A stretch of 55,229 nt of DNA from Candidatus Falkowbacteria bacterium UBA2355 (GTDB lineage Bacteria > Patescibacteriota > Patescibacteriia > Patescibacteriales > Patescibacteriaceae). This document shows positions 15,657 to 23,333 of this stretch, one piece after another. The translations under genes were made by a program, and so were the position numbers. Every line of letters begins with the position of its first letter. The stretch's first letter is position 1. The stretch is taken from positions 444 to 55,672 of the forward strand of contig DDTV01000014.1 in NCBI GenBank assembly GCA_002344425.1. The letters are read 5' to 3'. Under the pieces are notes generated by a model. That model saw nothing but the letters and a program-made list of their open reading frames with translations. It was not told the origin of the DNA and made no database searches.

Positions 15657-16004
15657 ATGAAATTATATATCTCCACTGCTTCGCACACTGAATTAGTGCT
15701 TCAACTTCGATCGGCCAAACAAATTATTGCTTCACGCAAAATTAACGCCGCTCATAAGCAGGCCGAAAAATTATTGCCTGAATTAGAGGCCTTGCTTAAA
15801 CGCAAGAAGTTTAAGCTTTCCGATATATCCGAGATTATAGTTGAGAATAAAGGTGAGGGTTTTACTTCATTGCGCATCGGCGTGACAACCGCCAACGCCT
15901 TAGCTTACGCGACCGGCGCCGCCCTAGCTATTCCTGGACAGGGGAGAGTACGGCTGGCCGCACCTGTCTATGGCCAAGCACCAAGCATAACAAGAAAAAA
16001 ATAG
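15657..16004 (+). CDS. tsaB: TsaB-like protein, half length (tRNA t6A modification)
   Basis: 115 aa, against about 220 for ordinary TsaB. It matches the N-terminal ASKHA half: 'LYISTASHTELVLQL', then 'HKQAEKLLPELEALLKRKKF' (the HSE..LLP..  helix of TsaB), 'SDISEIIVENKGEGFTSLRI' and 'GVTTANALAYATGAAL' (the GPGSFTGLRIG..A.G.A region). TsaB is the non-catalytic dimerisation partner of TsaD, needed for N6-threonylcarbamoyladenosine in ANN-decoding tRNAs. The C-terminal half is missing: the protein stops soon after the conserved core with a basic tail. There is no tsaD or tsaE nearby. The family call is confident; whether it is fully functional is inference. Confidence 0.8.
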   Translation: MKLYISTASHTELVLQLRSAKQIIASRKINAAHKQAEKLLPELEALLKRKKFKLSDISEIIVENKGEGFTSLRIGVTTANALAYATGAALAIPGQGRVRLAAPVYGQAPSITRKK

Positions 16005-16028
16005 TTTTACCCTCTTAATTTTTAAGCG

Positions 16029-16060
16029 CCTGTGTATAACTCACAGGTCTTTTTTATTTT
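16029..16060 (+). terminator. rho-independent terminator after tsaB
   Basis: CCTGTG (16029-16034) pairs with CACAGG (16042-16047) over a 7-base loop, followed by a T-rich tract. Confidence 0.75.
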
Positions 16061-16109
16061 TTAGGAAAATACCAATAAAACAAAAGAAAATAACCGTGGT
16101 TTAAGATGA

Positions 16110-16138
16110 TTGACCGAGGTGGAAAAATGGTGTAAAAT
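16110..16138 (+). promoter_or_regulatory. promoter of the mraZ division/cell-wall cluster
   Basis: TTGACC (16110-16115), 17-bp spacer, TAAAAT (16133-16138), with transcription expected from about 16145. The predicted start leads straight into the MraZ-type repeats. Confidence 0.75.
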
Positions 16139-16142
16139 TATA

Positions 16143-16173
16143 GTGTAAAGGGGAAAAGTGGGGAATTGTGGAT
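16143..16173 (+). promoter_or_regulatory. probable MraZ operator: 10-bp-period G-rich direct repeats
   Basis: Between promoter and mraZ, GGGG/GGGG/GGA blocks recur exactly every 10 bp (16150, 16160, 16170), each preceded by an A/T-rich step and mostly by GTG. MraZ of Escherichia coli binds three TGGGN repeats spaced one helical turn apart, and mycoplasma MraZ binds AAAGTG-type repeats. This array fits that geometry, so autoregulation of the cluster is inferred. Confidence 0.65.
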
Positions 16174-16178
16174 AAGCC

Positions 16179-16625
16179 ATGAACCCATCCCATAAAAGAA
16201 TGTTTATCGGAGAATACAACCATACGCTTGACGACAAAGGCCGACTTGCCGTACCTGCCAAATTCAGACAGTTATTGCGAGGCGGATCTGTTGTTGCTAA
16301 GGGCTTAGATAATTGTTTGGTTTTATATCCGAAAAAGGAATGGGCCAAATTGGCCGAGAAGATTTCCGCTTTGCCGTTTAATAAAACCAATGACCGAACG
16401 ATTGCCCGTTTTATTTTAGCCGGTGCGGCTGATGCCGATTTTGACAATCAGGGACGCATCAGTTTGCCTGAGCATTTACGCGCTTTTGCAAAGCTAAGCA
16501 AGAAAGCCGTTATTGCGGGTTTGTACAATCGCTTGGAAATTTGGGACGAAGCCGCTTGGCAAGCGTATAAGAAGTCGACCGAAAAACAAAGCAATCAGAT
16601 TGCTGAAGCTTTGGGAGAAATTTAA
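16179..16625 (+). CDS. mraZ: MraZ transcriptional regulator of the dcw cluster
   Basis: 148 aa with two SpoVT-AbrB-like halves. The first carries 'DDKGRLAVPAKFRQLL' and the second 'DNQGRISLPEHLRAF', the duplicated D-x-x-GR-x-x-(L)P-x-x-(F/L)R motif of MraZ. MraZ forms rings that bind repeated sites upstream of its own gene and control the division/cell-wall operon. Here the putative sites lie directly upstream at 16143-16173, and rsmH, an ftsL-like gene and ftsI follow, the classical gene order. There is no Shine-Dalgarno before the ATG. Identification is secure. Confidence 0.95.
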   Translation: MNPSHKRMFIGEYNHTLDDKGRLAVPAKFRQLLRGGSVVAKGLDNCLVLYPKKEWAKLAEKISALPFNKTNDRTIARFILAGAADADFDNQGRISLPEHLRAFAKLSKKAVIAGLYNRLEIWDEAAWQAYKKSTEKQSNQIAEALGEI

Positions 16626-16645
16626 AAAATGGGAATTAAAATTTT

Positions 16646-17605
16646 ATGTATCGCCATACGCCGGTAATGCTAGAAGAGGCGATGCGGTATCTTAATCCGC
16701 AGCCGGGAGAAATTTTCGCAGATTGCACGCTTGGCGGCGGAGGATACACCTTTGAGATTTCAAAACTGGTTGGAAAGTCGGGAAAGGTAATTGCGATTGA
16801 TCTTGATGAAACTGCCATTAACCATGCCAAATTAAAGGCTGCCCGCGAGGGCGTTTCAAATATAATTATAAGCCATGCCAATTTTAGAGACTTGCAAAGA
16901 ATTGTTAAAACCGAACTCGGCGGCTCGCCGCTCCATTGCCTATCTGGCATTGTCTTTGATTTGGGGCTATCATCAGCTCAACTCGAAGATCGCGCTCGAG
17001 GATTTTCTTTTCTACAAGATGCGCCGTTGAGCATGGCTTTCGGTTCTTTGATAGCCGGAGACAAAACGGAAACAATTGTTAATGTGACACCGGTTTCCGA
17101 ATTGGCTTCCATATTGAGAGATTTTGGTGAAGAGCGTTATGCTCTATCAATCGCCCGTTCAATCGCCAAGTCGCGAAAAGAAAAAGCGATTACCACGACC
17201 AAGCAGTTAGTTGAGGCCATCGGTCGCGGCGTTCCCGGAGCTTATAAGCGTCAACGAATACATTTTGCAACGAGAACCTTTCAAGCATTACGCATCGCCA
17301 CCAACGATGAATTGGGAAACTTAAAAGATCTGCTGACCAATCTTCGCCCGCTACTAAAACCGGGCGCCCGCATAGTCGGTATTTCCTTTCATAGTTTGGA
17401 AGACCGTATAGTCAAACACTTCTTTCGAGAAGAGTCTAAAAACTGCCTTTGTCCGCCGGAAGTTCCTGTCTGTATCTGCGGCCATCGAGCTTGGTTGAAA
17501 ATTTTAACAAAAAAGGCGCTTACTCCTTCGGCTGAAGAAATTCGCCTCAATCCGCGAGCCCGCAGCGCTAAACTGCGCGCCGCCTTAGTCATTAATAAAG
17601 AATAA
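16646..17605 (+). CDS. rsmH: 16S rRNA (cytosine(1402)-N4)-methyltransferase RsmH
   Basis: 319 aa. The start 'YRHTPVMLEEAMRYLNPQPG' is the RsmH hallmark. SAM-binding residues are in 'DCTLGGGGYTFEI' and 'VIAIDLDETAI'. 'VFDLGLSSAQLEDRARGFSF' and 'SFHSLEDRIVKHFF' are the other diagnostic blocks. The enzyme methylates N4 of C1402 in 16S rRNA, at the ribosomal P site. The C-terminal region has a Cys cluster ('CLCPPEVPVCICG') commonly present in the family. It lies 20 bases after mraZ in the conserved dcw order. Confidence 0.95.
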   Translation: MYRHTPVMLEEAMRYLNPQPGEIFADCTLGGGGYTFEISKLVGKSGKVIAIDLDETAINHAKLKAAREGVSNIIISHANFRDLQRIVKTELGGSPLHCLSGIVFDLGLSSAQLEDRARGFSFLQDAPLSMAFGSLIAGDKTETIVNVTPVSELASILRDFGEERYALSIARSIAKSRKEKAITTTKQLVEAIGRGVPGAYKRQRIHFATRTFQALRIATNDELGNLKDLLTNLRPLLKPGARIVGISFHSLEDRIVKHFFREESKNCLCPPEVPVCICGHRAWLKILTKKALTPSAEEIRLNPRARSAKLRAALVINKE

Positions 17606-17623
17606 AATAAAAACAAAAAAATT

Positions 17624-17899
17624 ATGAGCCGATTTAACCTTTTTTTAACCGTCCTTGTTTGCGTTACGGCGGTTGCGCACTTCTTAGTTGCAACCAGTCT
17701 CTCGACAACGGGCTTTGTTTTTAAAGATTTAAAATCACGCCTGAAGGATTTAAGTTCCGAAAGGCAAACTATGGAAAGCACCATCTCGTCACTGGCTTCT
17801 TATCAAAGTCTCAACCCCAGAATAGCAAGCTTGAACTTAGTCGCTACTGATGAGGTGCATTATTTGAGCTGGAATCAATATATCGTCGCTAAGAAGTAG
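17624..17899 (+). CDS. FtsL-like small bitopic division protein
   Basis: 91 aa: a membrane segment at about residues 6-26, then a heptad-like coiled-coil region ('LKSRLKDLSSERQTMESTIS'). Size, single-pass topology, coiled coil and position between rsmH and ftsI are those of FtsL, which with FtsB/DivIC activates the FtsWI synthase. FtsL sequences diverge so much that position and topology are the main evidence. It begins 18 bases after rsmH and ends 10 before ftsI. Confidence 0.7.
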   Translation: MSRFNLFLTVLVCVTAVAHFLVATSLSTTGFVFKDLKSRLKDLSSERQTMESTISSLASYQSLNPRIASLNLVATDEVHYLSWNQYIVAKK

Positions 17900-17909
17900 T
17901 TTTTAACCT

Positions 17910-20009
17910 ATGATGACGTTCGGACGCAGAGAGAGGAACGAAAAAATTGAATCTGCGGGCGGCCGCGTGGCCATTGTCGCGCTGGCTGTTTTTTTATTGG
18001 CGGCCGGGCTAATCGGACGCCTGATTTACATACAAGCATGGCAAAGCGATCGTTATGTCGCTTTGGCAGACGGTCAGCATAAAACTTCTTATGAGCTTTT
18101 GCCGGAAAGAGGCAAGATCTTCATTCAAGATAACGCCTTGCTGTCGTCGGGCGAAATGTATCCCTTGGCCGTTAATAAAAATTTTGCGCTCGTTTACGCA
18201 ATACCTAAAACGGTGCTTGATCCAGCAGGCAGCGCTGACAAGCTTTATGAATTTTTTAGAAAAGAAACGGTTGAGAAGATTGCCGATGAAACGATTAAAT
18301 TGGAGCGTGAAGAACGTTTGAAAAAAGAATTGGCAACGCTCGAAAGCTTGCCCGAGGAAGAACGTCCCGCCAAAGAAGCGGAGCTGACGGCCGCTCATGA
18401 AGCCTTGATGCTTGACCCTTTATGGCTGCAGTTGGAAGCCGATCGCCGTCAAGATTTGATAAGGATAGAAAAAGAAAAGATAGTTAATGATTATATTTCA
18501 AAACTGGATCAACTTGAAGATATTTATGAACCGATTGAACGCAAGGTTGCCGATGACAAATTAAAACAGTTTTATATTTTCATGTCCGGTCGAAATGATT
18601 TGTCTGCCGAGCAGCTTACGATCAAAGACGAAACAATTCTAATAAACACTGAAAATGAAGCAGAGTTGAAATTGGAGGGCTTTGGTTTTTCTTTGGCGCC
18701 TTATCGATTCTATCCGGAGAATAATATCGGCGCTCATATTCTCGGTTTTTCTTCTTATGACGATAATGAAGAACAACACGGCAAATACGGATTGGAAGGA
18801 TTCTTCGATCAAGAGCTTTTCGGCAAGTACGGATCGGTCAGCGCCGAACGAGGTGCCGGCGGACTTGTGATCGTCAATGACCGGCAACATGTACAGCAAG
18901 AGGATGGCTCTAGCTTGGTCCTGACAATAGATCGTTCAGCTCAATTCACTTCATGCCGTCTTTTAAATGAAGCCGTAGCCCGTTATAAGGCTTTGGGCGG
19001 CAGTGTTATTATCGTCAATCCGAAGAACGGAGCAATTTTGGCAATGTGTTCGGCGCCTGATTTTGATCCGAATAATTTTCAGACCGTGGCCGACATAAAA
19101 GTTTTTAACAATCCGGCGGTTTTTGATCAATACGAACCCGGCTCGGTTTTTAAGGCCATTACCATGGCGGCGGCTTTGGACAAAGAAAAAGTCACTCCGG
19201 AAACAACTTATCAGGATGCGGGACAAATCATGATTAAAGGTTGGCCGAAACCGATTAAAAATTCCGATTTCGAAACTTTCGGCGGACATGGCACAACCAA
19301 TATGGTTAAGGTTTTGGAACAGTCACTCAATACCGGAGCTATTTTCGCCATGCAACAAGTCGGCCACTCGGATTTTGCCGACTATGTTGAGCGTTTCGGC
19401 TTTGGTGAAAAAACCGGCATTGAACTGGAAGGGGAAAGTACGGGTGATTTGCGCAGTATCACCGGTTTGCGTGTTAAAGATATTTCCGCGGCAACAGCTT
19501 CTTTCGGTCAGGGCATTACCGTTACTCCCTTGCAGATGGCGATGTCATATGCGGCCATTGCCAATGGCGGAGAATTAATGAAGCCTTACATTGTTAAAGA
19601 AATTATTGAACCTGATGGCAAACGCTATGAAACCAAACCCTCGGTAACAAGACGCGTTATCAGCGAACGAACCGCGACCATTCTTACGGGAATGTTGGTC
19701 AATGTCGTAGAAAAAGGCCATTCGCAAAAGATAAAAATCCCCGGATATTATATAGCCGGTAAAACCGGTACGGCTCAAGTCGCGGCCGCCAATGCTCGCG
19801 GCTACTCCAATCGTTATAACCATACTTTTGTCGGTTTTGCTCCGGCTCATAATGCTTCTTTCGTTATCCTGACAAAGATCGACAGCCCGCAAACTTCTCG
19901 ATTTGCCGAAGGCACGGCCGTTCCTTTGGCCCATGATATAACAAAATTCTTATTGAACCACTGGGAAATCAAACAAGAGCGAGCGATTGAAACTAATGCC
20001 AAAAAGTAG
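17910..20009 (+). CDS. ftsI: FtsI-type penicillin-binding protein (peptidoglycan transpeptidase)
   Basis: 699 aa, longer than the usual 550-600. One N-terminal membrane anchor at about residues 19-41 is followed by the pedestal region and a C-terminal transpeptidase domain. That domain has the active-site 'GSVFK' (SxxK, Ser about 411), 'SLN' (SxN, about 470) and 'KTGTAQ' (KTG, about 617). All three catalytic motifs are intact. Between about residues 105 and 225 is a highly charged, Glu/Lys-rich, probably coiled-coil insertion ('LEREERLKKELATLESL', 'EEERPAKEAELTAAHEALML') not seen in typical FtsI. Its place after mraZ-rsmH-ftsL-like supports the septal FtsI rather than elongasome PBP2 role. 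Confidence 0.9.
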   Translation: MMTFGRRERNEKIESAGGRVAIVALAVFLLAAGLIGRLIYIQAWQSDRYVALADGQHKTSYELLPERGKIFIQDNALLSSGEMYPLAVNKNFALVYAIPKTVLDPAGSADKLYEFFRKETVEKIADETIKLEREERLKKELATLESLPEEERPAKEAELTAAHEALMLDPLWLQLEADRRQDLIRIEKEKIVNDYISKLDQLEDIYEPIERKVADDKLKQFYIFMSGRNDLSAEQLTIKDETILINTENEAELKLEGFGFSLAPYRFYPENNIGAHILGFSSYDDNEEQHGKYGLEGFFDQELFGKYGSVSAERGAGGLVIVNDRQHVQQEDGSSLVLTIDRSAQFTSCRLLNEAVARYKALGGSVIIVNPKNGAILAMCSAPDFDPNNFQTVADIKVFNNPAVFDQYEPGSVFKAITMAAALDKEKVTPETTYQDAGQIMIKGWPKPIKNSDFETFGGHGTTNMVKVLEQSLNTGAIFAMQQVGHSDFADYVERFGFGEKTGIELEGESTGDLRSITGLRVKDISAATASFGQGITVTPLQMAMSYAAIANGGELMKPYIVKEIIEPDGKRYETKPSVTRRVISERTATILTGMLVNVVEKGHSQKIKIPGYYIAGKTGTAQVAAANARGYSNRYNHTFVGFAPAHNASFVILTKIDSPQTSRFAEGTAVPLAHDITKFLLNHWEIKQERAIETNAKK

Positions 20010-20015
20010 TATAGT
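19987..20015 (+). promoter_or_regulatory. internal promoter for a leaderless murF
   Basis: TTGAAA (19987-19992), 17-bp spacer, TATAGT (20010-20015), lying within the end of ftsI. The murF ATG at 20022 starts 7 bases later, exactly where RNA should begin. Confidence 0.6.
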
Positions 20016-20021
20016 ACGGCC

Positions 20022-21266
20022 ATGATAGTAAAAATCATACAATTCTTGCTAGCCGTTTATGCGCGGCGCGCAATATCGGCTTATAAACCCGAAATAGTCG
20101 GTATTACCGGTTCGGTTGGTAAAACCAGCGTAAAAGAAGCTGTCGCCAAAGTGCTATCATTGCGCTTTCGTTTGCGCGAGACTTATAAAAATTACAATAA
20201 TGAAATCGGCCTGCCATTAACAATTTTGGGCTTGATTTCTCCTGGCCGTTCAATCAAAGGTTGGTTGAACGTTTTTAAGCAAGCTCGGAGGTTGGCGCGG
20301 GGCGCGGCCAATGACTATCCGGAATGTTTGATACTTGAAATGGGAATTGATCATCCTTCAGACATGGATTATTTGGTCGGTATCGCCCGTCCCTCGCGAG
20401 CTGTTATTACAAAATTGGGACAAGCTCATCTTGAATTTTTTAAGTCCCTTGATCACTTGCATGCTGAAAAATTTAAGTTGGCGCAGGCCATAAGAGATGA
20501 TGGCTGGATTATCTATAACGCGGATGATGAAAAGCTAAGTTCATTGGTGGCCAAGAGCACTAAACGCGCTATCAGCTTTGGTTTTAGCGACAAAGCAGAA
20601 ATTAAAGCCGAAGGAGCTGCCTTTATAACTGATAATGACGGAATCTCGGGCCAAGGTTTTAAGTTGCAATATCGCGGCTCGACCATTCCGGTTTTTTTGC
20701 CCAACACTTTGGGACGGCCCGCCATATATGCGGCTTTGGCTGCGGCTGCTACGGCCGCGACGTTTGATATGAACGGTTTGGAAGTTGCAGAAGCTTTGAG
20801 AACGGTTAAACAGCCGGCTGGACGCATGCAGTTAATTTCCGGCCTTAACGACTCATTGATTGTTGATGATACATATAACGCATCGCCGGATTCTGTTTTC
20901 GAAGGTTTGAAAGCTCTGCGGGAAATTCCGCAAGAAAAAAGGCGCCGAGTTTTCGCTCTGCTCGGTTCAATGAAGGAACTGGGAGAATTAAGCCGCCAAG
21001 GTCATGAAGATATTGCAAGTGCGGCTTCAGAAATATCTGATTTTATTATCGGCGTCGGAGAAGAGGCCAAAGTTGTTTCGGATTTGTGGTTTGCGGATTC
21101 CGAGATGGCGGGAGAATATGTTGCGGGCAAATTGGAACCAGGCGATCTTATTTATGTTAAGGGTTCGCAGGCCGCTCGTATGGAAAAAGCCGTTAAACGC
21201 CTAATGGCTCAGCCAGAAAATGCCGGCAACCTATTGGTACGACAAGGCAAGGAATGGGAACGTTAG
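20022..21266 (+). CDS. murF: MurF-like Mur ligase lacking the N-terminal substrate domain
   Basis: 414 aa. ATP-binding P-loop 'GITGSVGKTSVKE', then 'NYNNEIGLPLTIL', 'ILEMGIDHPSDMDYL', the ligase signature 'VDDTYNASPDSVFEGL' and a C-terminal domain with 'VKGSQAARMEKAVKRLM', all specific to MurF rather than MurC/D/E. MurF joins D-Ala-D-Ala to the UDP-MurNAc-tripeptide. Ordinary MurF (about 450 aa) has an N-terminal domain of about 80 residues that holds the UDP-MurNAc part. Here only about 25 residues precede the P-loop, and they form a hydrophobic/basic helix ('IVKIIQFLLAVYARRAI') that may touch the membrane. Substrate handling may therefore differ. Confidence 0.8.
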   Translation: MIVKIIQFLLAVYARRAISAYKPEIVGITGSVGKTSVKEAVAKVLSLRFRLRETYKNYNNEIGLPLTILGLISPGRSIKGWLNVFKQARRLARGAANDYPECLILEMGIDHPSDMDYLVGIARPSRAVITKLGQAHLEFFKSLDHLHAEKFKLAQAIRDDGWIIYNADDEKLSSLVAKSTKRAISFGFSDKAEIKAEGAAFITDNDGISGQGFKLQYRGSTIPVFLPNTLGRPAIYAALAAAATAATFDMNGLEVAEALRTVKQPAGRMQLISGLNDSLIVDDTYNASPDSVFEGLKALREIPQEKRRRVFALLGSMKELGELSRQGHEDIASAASEISDFIIGVGEEAKVVSDLWFADSEMAGEYVAGKLEPGDLIYVKGSQAARMEKAVKRLMAQPENAGNLLVRQGKEWER

Positions 21267-21278
21267 TTTGTAACAATC

Positions 21279-21317
21279 AAAAGACGCAGTCGTTATATAT
21301 ACAGCGTCTTTTTAATT
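21279..21317 (+). terminator. rho-independent terminator after murF
   Basis: AAAAGACGC (21279-21287) pairs with GCGTCTTTT (21304-21312), followed by a T-rich tract. It closes the mraZ-murF cluster. Confidence 0.75.
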
Positions 21318-21330
21318 TTTTTAAAAAATT

Positions 21331-22830
21331 ATGAAAAAATTATTTGTTTTGCTCTTAATATTAGCATTTATTCTTCCCACTACCAGCTCTCTTCAGGCCG
21401 CAGAAGTTCGGCCAATCATTTTTCCGGTTATCGGAGCAGTTTCTTACTATGATGATTTCGGCGCTCCCCGAGCCGGCCATTCTCACGAAGGCAATGATTT
21501 AATGGGAAGAAAAATGCTGCCCTTAGTAGCTGCGGTTGATGGCACGGTGAATTGGGTTCGTTATCCGCAGGCCAGCTGGGGTTATGCTGTTTCTTTGCGA
21601 GATGCCGACGGTTATCAATACTGGTATCTTCACATTAATAATGACAACCCAGGTACGGATGACGGACTTGGTGACGGTTTGTTCGCTTATGCCAATGATG
21701 TTATTAACGGCGCCAAGGTGGCAAAAGGACAGTTGATCGGTTGGATGGGCGACTCGGGCAATGCCGAAGGCACTACGGCGCATTTGCATTTTGAAATTCA
21801 CCGACCTGATGGAACACCAATCAGTCCTTTTGAAAGTCTGCGCGCCGCAACAAAGATAACGGCTCCGCTCGACGCGCCAAAACAAGATTATGAAATTCTG
21901 CCATACGGAAATTTTAAAGGCGGCGCTGCTGTCGCGGCCGGCAGGTTTGGCGGCAATGCCGTCATCGCTACGGCGGCCGGACCCGGCGGCGGCCCGCATG
22001 TTAAAGTAATGTCTGCCGACGGAACAATGATTAATCAATTTTTCCCATATCCAAAAGATTTCCGAGGCGGAGCTGATATTGCCGCGGGTGATATTGATGG
22101 CGACGGTATTGATGAAATAATTACCGGCGCCGGCCCAGGAGGCGGTCCGCATGTCAGAATACTTTCAGCAAACGGAACTCCGCGCGGACAATTTTTCCCT
22201 TATCCTTTGAGTTTCCGCGGTGGTGTTAGAGTTGCGGCGGCCGATTTAGACAATGACGGTAAAGCGGAAATCATAACCGGCGCCGGAGCAGGCGGAGGCC
22301 CGCATGTCCGAGCTTTTAAAGCCGATGGCACGCCTTTGTTAAGTTTTATGGCTTATGCTCCGAGCTTCCGCGGCGGCGTCGACGTAGCTGTTAAGCCGGC
22401 AACAAACTCTTCACCGACACGCATTGTAACTTCTCCCTTGTCATTAGGCGGCCCTCACATCAGGACTTTTGACGCGCTGGGCAATCCAGACGCTTCCTTT
22501 TTCGCCTACCCTGAAGATTTTCGAGGCGGCGTAAAAGTTTCGGTTATCAGCAGTAATGATTTCTTCGGTTCATACAAAATCGTTGCTGTTCCTGCTTCTA
22601 AGGGCGGACCGGATATCAGAATCTTTGATTCGACCGGTGCCTTTATAGAAAGCGAAAAAGCTTTCGAACCTTGGTGGCGCGGAGGTTACGAAATATCAGC
22701 CACTTCTTCCGGTCTCATCTATATTGCGGCTGACGGGCGCCGGGCATCGGTGAGAACCGCCGGCGGAACGCAGTGGAATAGTTGGAACCAAAACGGCGGC
22801 AACGGACGATGGTGGGGCAGAGGAGATTAA
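21331..22830 (+). CDS. secreted M23 (LytM-type) peptidase with FG-GAP repeats
   Basis: 499 aa with a signal peptide (about residues 1-24, 'SSLQAAE'). The M23 zinc site is complete: HxxxD in 'SHEGNDLMG' (His52, Asp56) and HxH in 'TTAHLHFEIH' (His151, His153), with 'KGQLIGWMGDSGNAEG' before it. Residues about 185-480 are FG-GAP-like repeats with 'FRGGVDVAV', 'GGGPHVRIL' and DGDG/DNDG calcium-type loops, ending in a Trp/Gly/Asn-rich tail. M23 enzymes cut peptide bridges in murein, their own or that of another cell. It follows the division cluster after a terminator and shares its repeat type with the proteins at 7002 and 43463. Confidence 0.85.
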   Translation: MKKLFVLLLILAFILPTTSSLQAAEVRPIIFPVIGAVSYYDDFGAPRAGHSHEGNDLMGRKMLPLVAAVDGTVNWVRYPQASWGYAVSLRDADGYQYWYLHINNDNPGTDDGLGDGLFAYANDVINGAKVAKGQLIGWMGDSGNAEGTTAHLHFEIHRPDGTPISPFESLRAATKITAPLDAPKQDYEILPYGNFKGGAAVAAGRFGGNAVIATAAGPGGGPHVKVMSADGTMINQFFPYPKDFRGGADIAAGDIDGDGIDEIITGAGPGGGPHVRILSANGTPRGQFFPYPLSFRGGVRVAAADLDNDGKAEIITGAGAGGGPHVRAFKADGTPLLSFMAYAPSFRGGVDVAVKPATNSSPTRIVTSPLSLGGPHIRTFDALGNPDASFFAYPEDFRGGVKVSVISSNDFFGSYKIVAVPASKGGPDIRIFDSTGAFIESEKAFEPWWRGGYEISATSSGLIYIAADGRRASVRTAGGTQWNSWNQNGGNGRWWGRGD

Positions 22831-22840
22831 GTGAAAATTC

Positions 22841-22869
22841 AAAAGCCAATCCCAAGGGATTGGCTTTTT
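22841..22869. terminator. bidirectional terminator between convergent genes
   Basis: AAAAGCCAATCCC (22841-22853) is complementary to GGGATTGGCTTTT (22856-22868), with A/T tracts on both sides. It serves the M23 gene on the plus strand and the 107-aa gene on the minus strand, whose stop codon lies inside the stem. Confidence 0.85.
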
Positions 22870-23191
22870 AGCGTTTAAGACTTTTAATTTTAGTCTTGAA
22901 ATGTTTGTTGTGTAGTGATCGTTGCTGATTGGCTTTTTTGCGACGTTCTAGCTTGGATGGTTCAGGCGTATAATATATTAGATCTTCTTTTGCTGTCGCA
23001 ACAATCGGCATCATGGAGCTGGCCATTTTGCCTATCATCTCATCTAATGTATATTCTTTTTTATTTTTTCTTTCCCATGGATCGAGAAAGAATATGATGC
23101 TATGACCTAAGTATGCTTCGGTCAGGGCGGCGGCGATTGCGGATTTATCCATACCGGGCCCAATTATTTTTACTTCTGCTTTCTCGCTCAC
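22868..23191 (-). CDS. hypothetical small basic protein with strong Shine-Dalgarno
   Basis: 107 aa from a GTG start, with AAAAGGAG at 23200-23207 (minus strand) eight bases upstream. The N-terminal half ('VKIIGPGMDKSAIAAALTEA', 'SIIFFLDPW') could be a small alpha/beta fold. The C-terminal third is very basic ('LERRKKANQQRSLHNKHFKT'), as in nucleic-acid-binding tails. No family was recognised. Its initiation site is of the cassette type found at 1611, 13570 and 14379 rather than the host type. It lies between a bidirectional terminator and the DUF559 element. Confidence 0.65.
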   Translation of the reverse strand: MSEKAEVKIIGPGMDKSAIAAALTEAYLGHSIIFFLDPWERKNKKEYTLDEMIGKMASSMMPIVATAKEDLIYYTPEPSKLERRKKANQQRSLHNKHFKTKIKSLKR

Positions 23192-23230
23192 GGCGGTATC
23201 TCCTTTTAATGTACGATTAATTAGGATTGA

Positions 23231-23259
23231 AATTTAGCATGTTTTAGAATAAAAATCAA
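23231..23259 (-). promoter_or_regulatory. possible promoter of the 107-aa gene, overlapping the element end
   Basis: Read on the minus strand: TTGATT (23254-23259), 17 bp, TAAATT (23231-23236). The -35 hexamer extends into the terminal inverted repeat of the DUF559 element. Confidence 0.4.
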
Positions 23260-23298
23260 CTCACCCCTAACCCTCTTAAAGAGCTACTCTACCCCCAG

Positions 23299-23330
23299 CC
23301 CCTCCTCATTCGCAAGCGAATAAGGAGGGG
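23299..23330. repeat. left hairpin of the DUF559 element
   Basis: CCCCTCCT (23299-23306) pairs with AGGAGGGG (23323-23330), and an inner ATTCGC/GCGAAT stem closes a two-base turn. The DUF559 stop codon is 3 bases beyond. Confidence 0.8.
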
Positions 23331-23333
23331 AGA

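Noticed and set aside
21523..22152. Long open frame (209 codons) on the minus strand inside the M23/FG-GAP gene
   Set aside because: It mirrors the repeat-coding strand, has no recognisable protein features and lacks any start signal. The plus-strand gene has a clear signal peptide and zinc site.
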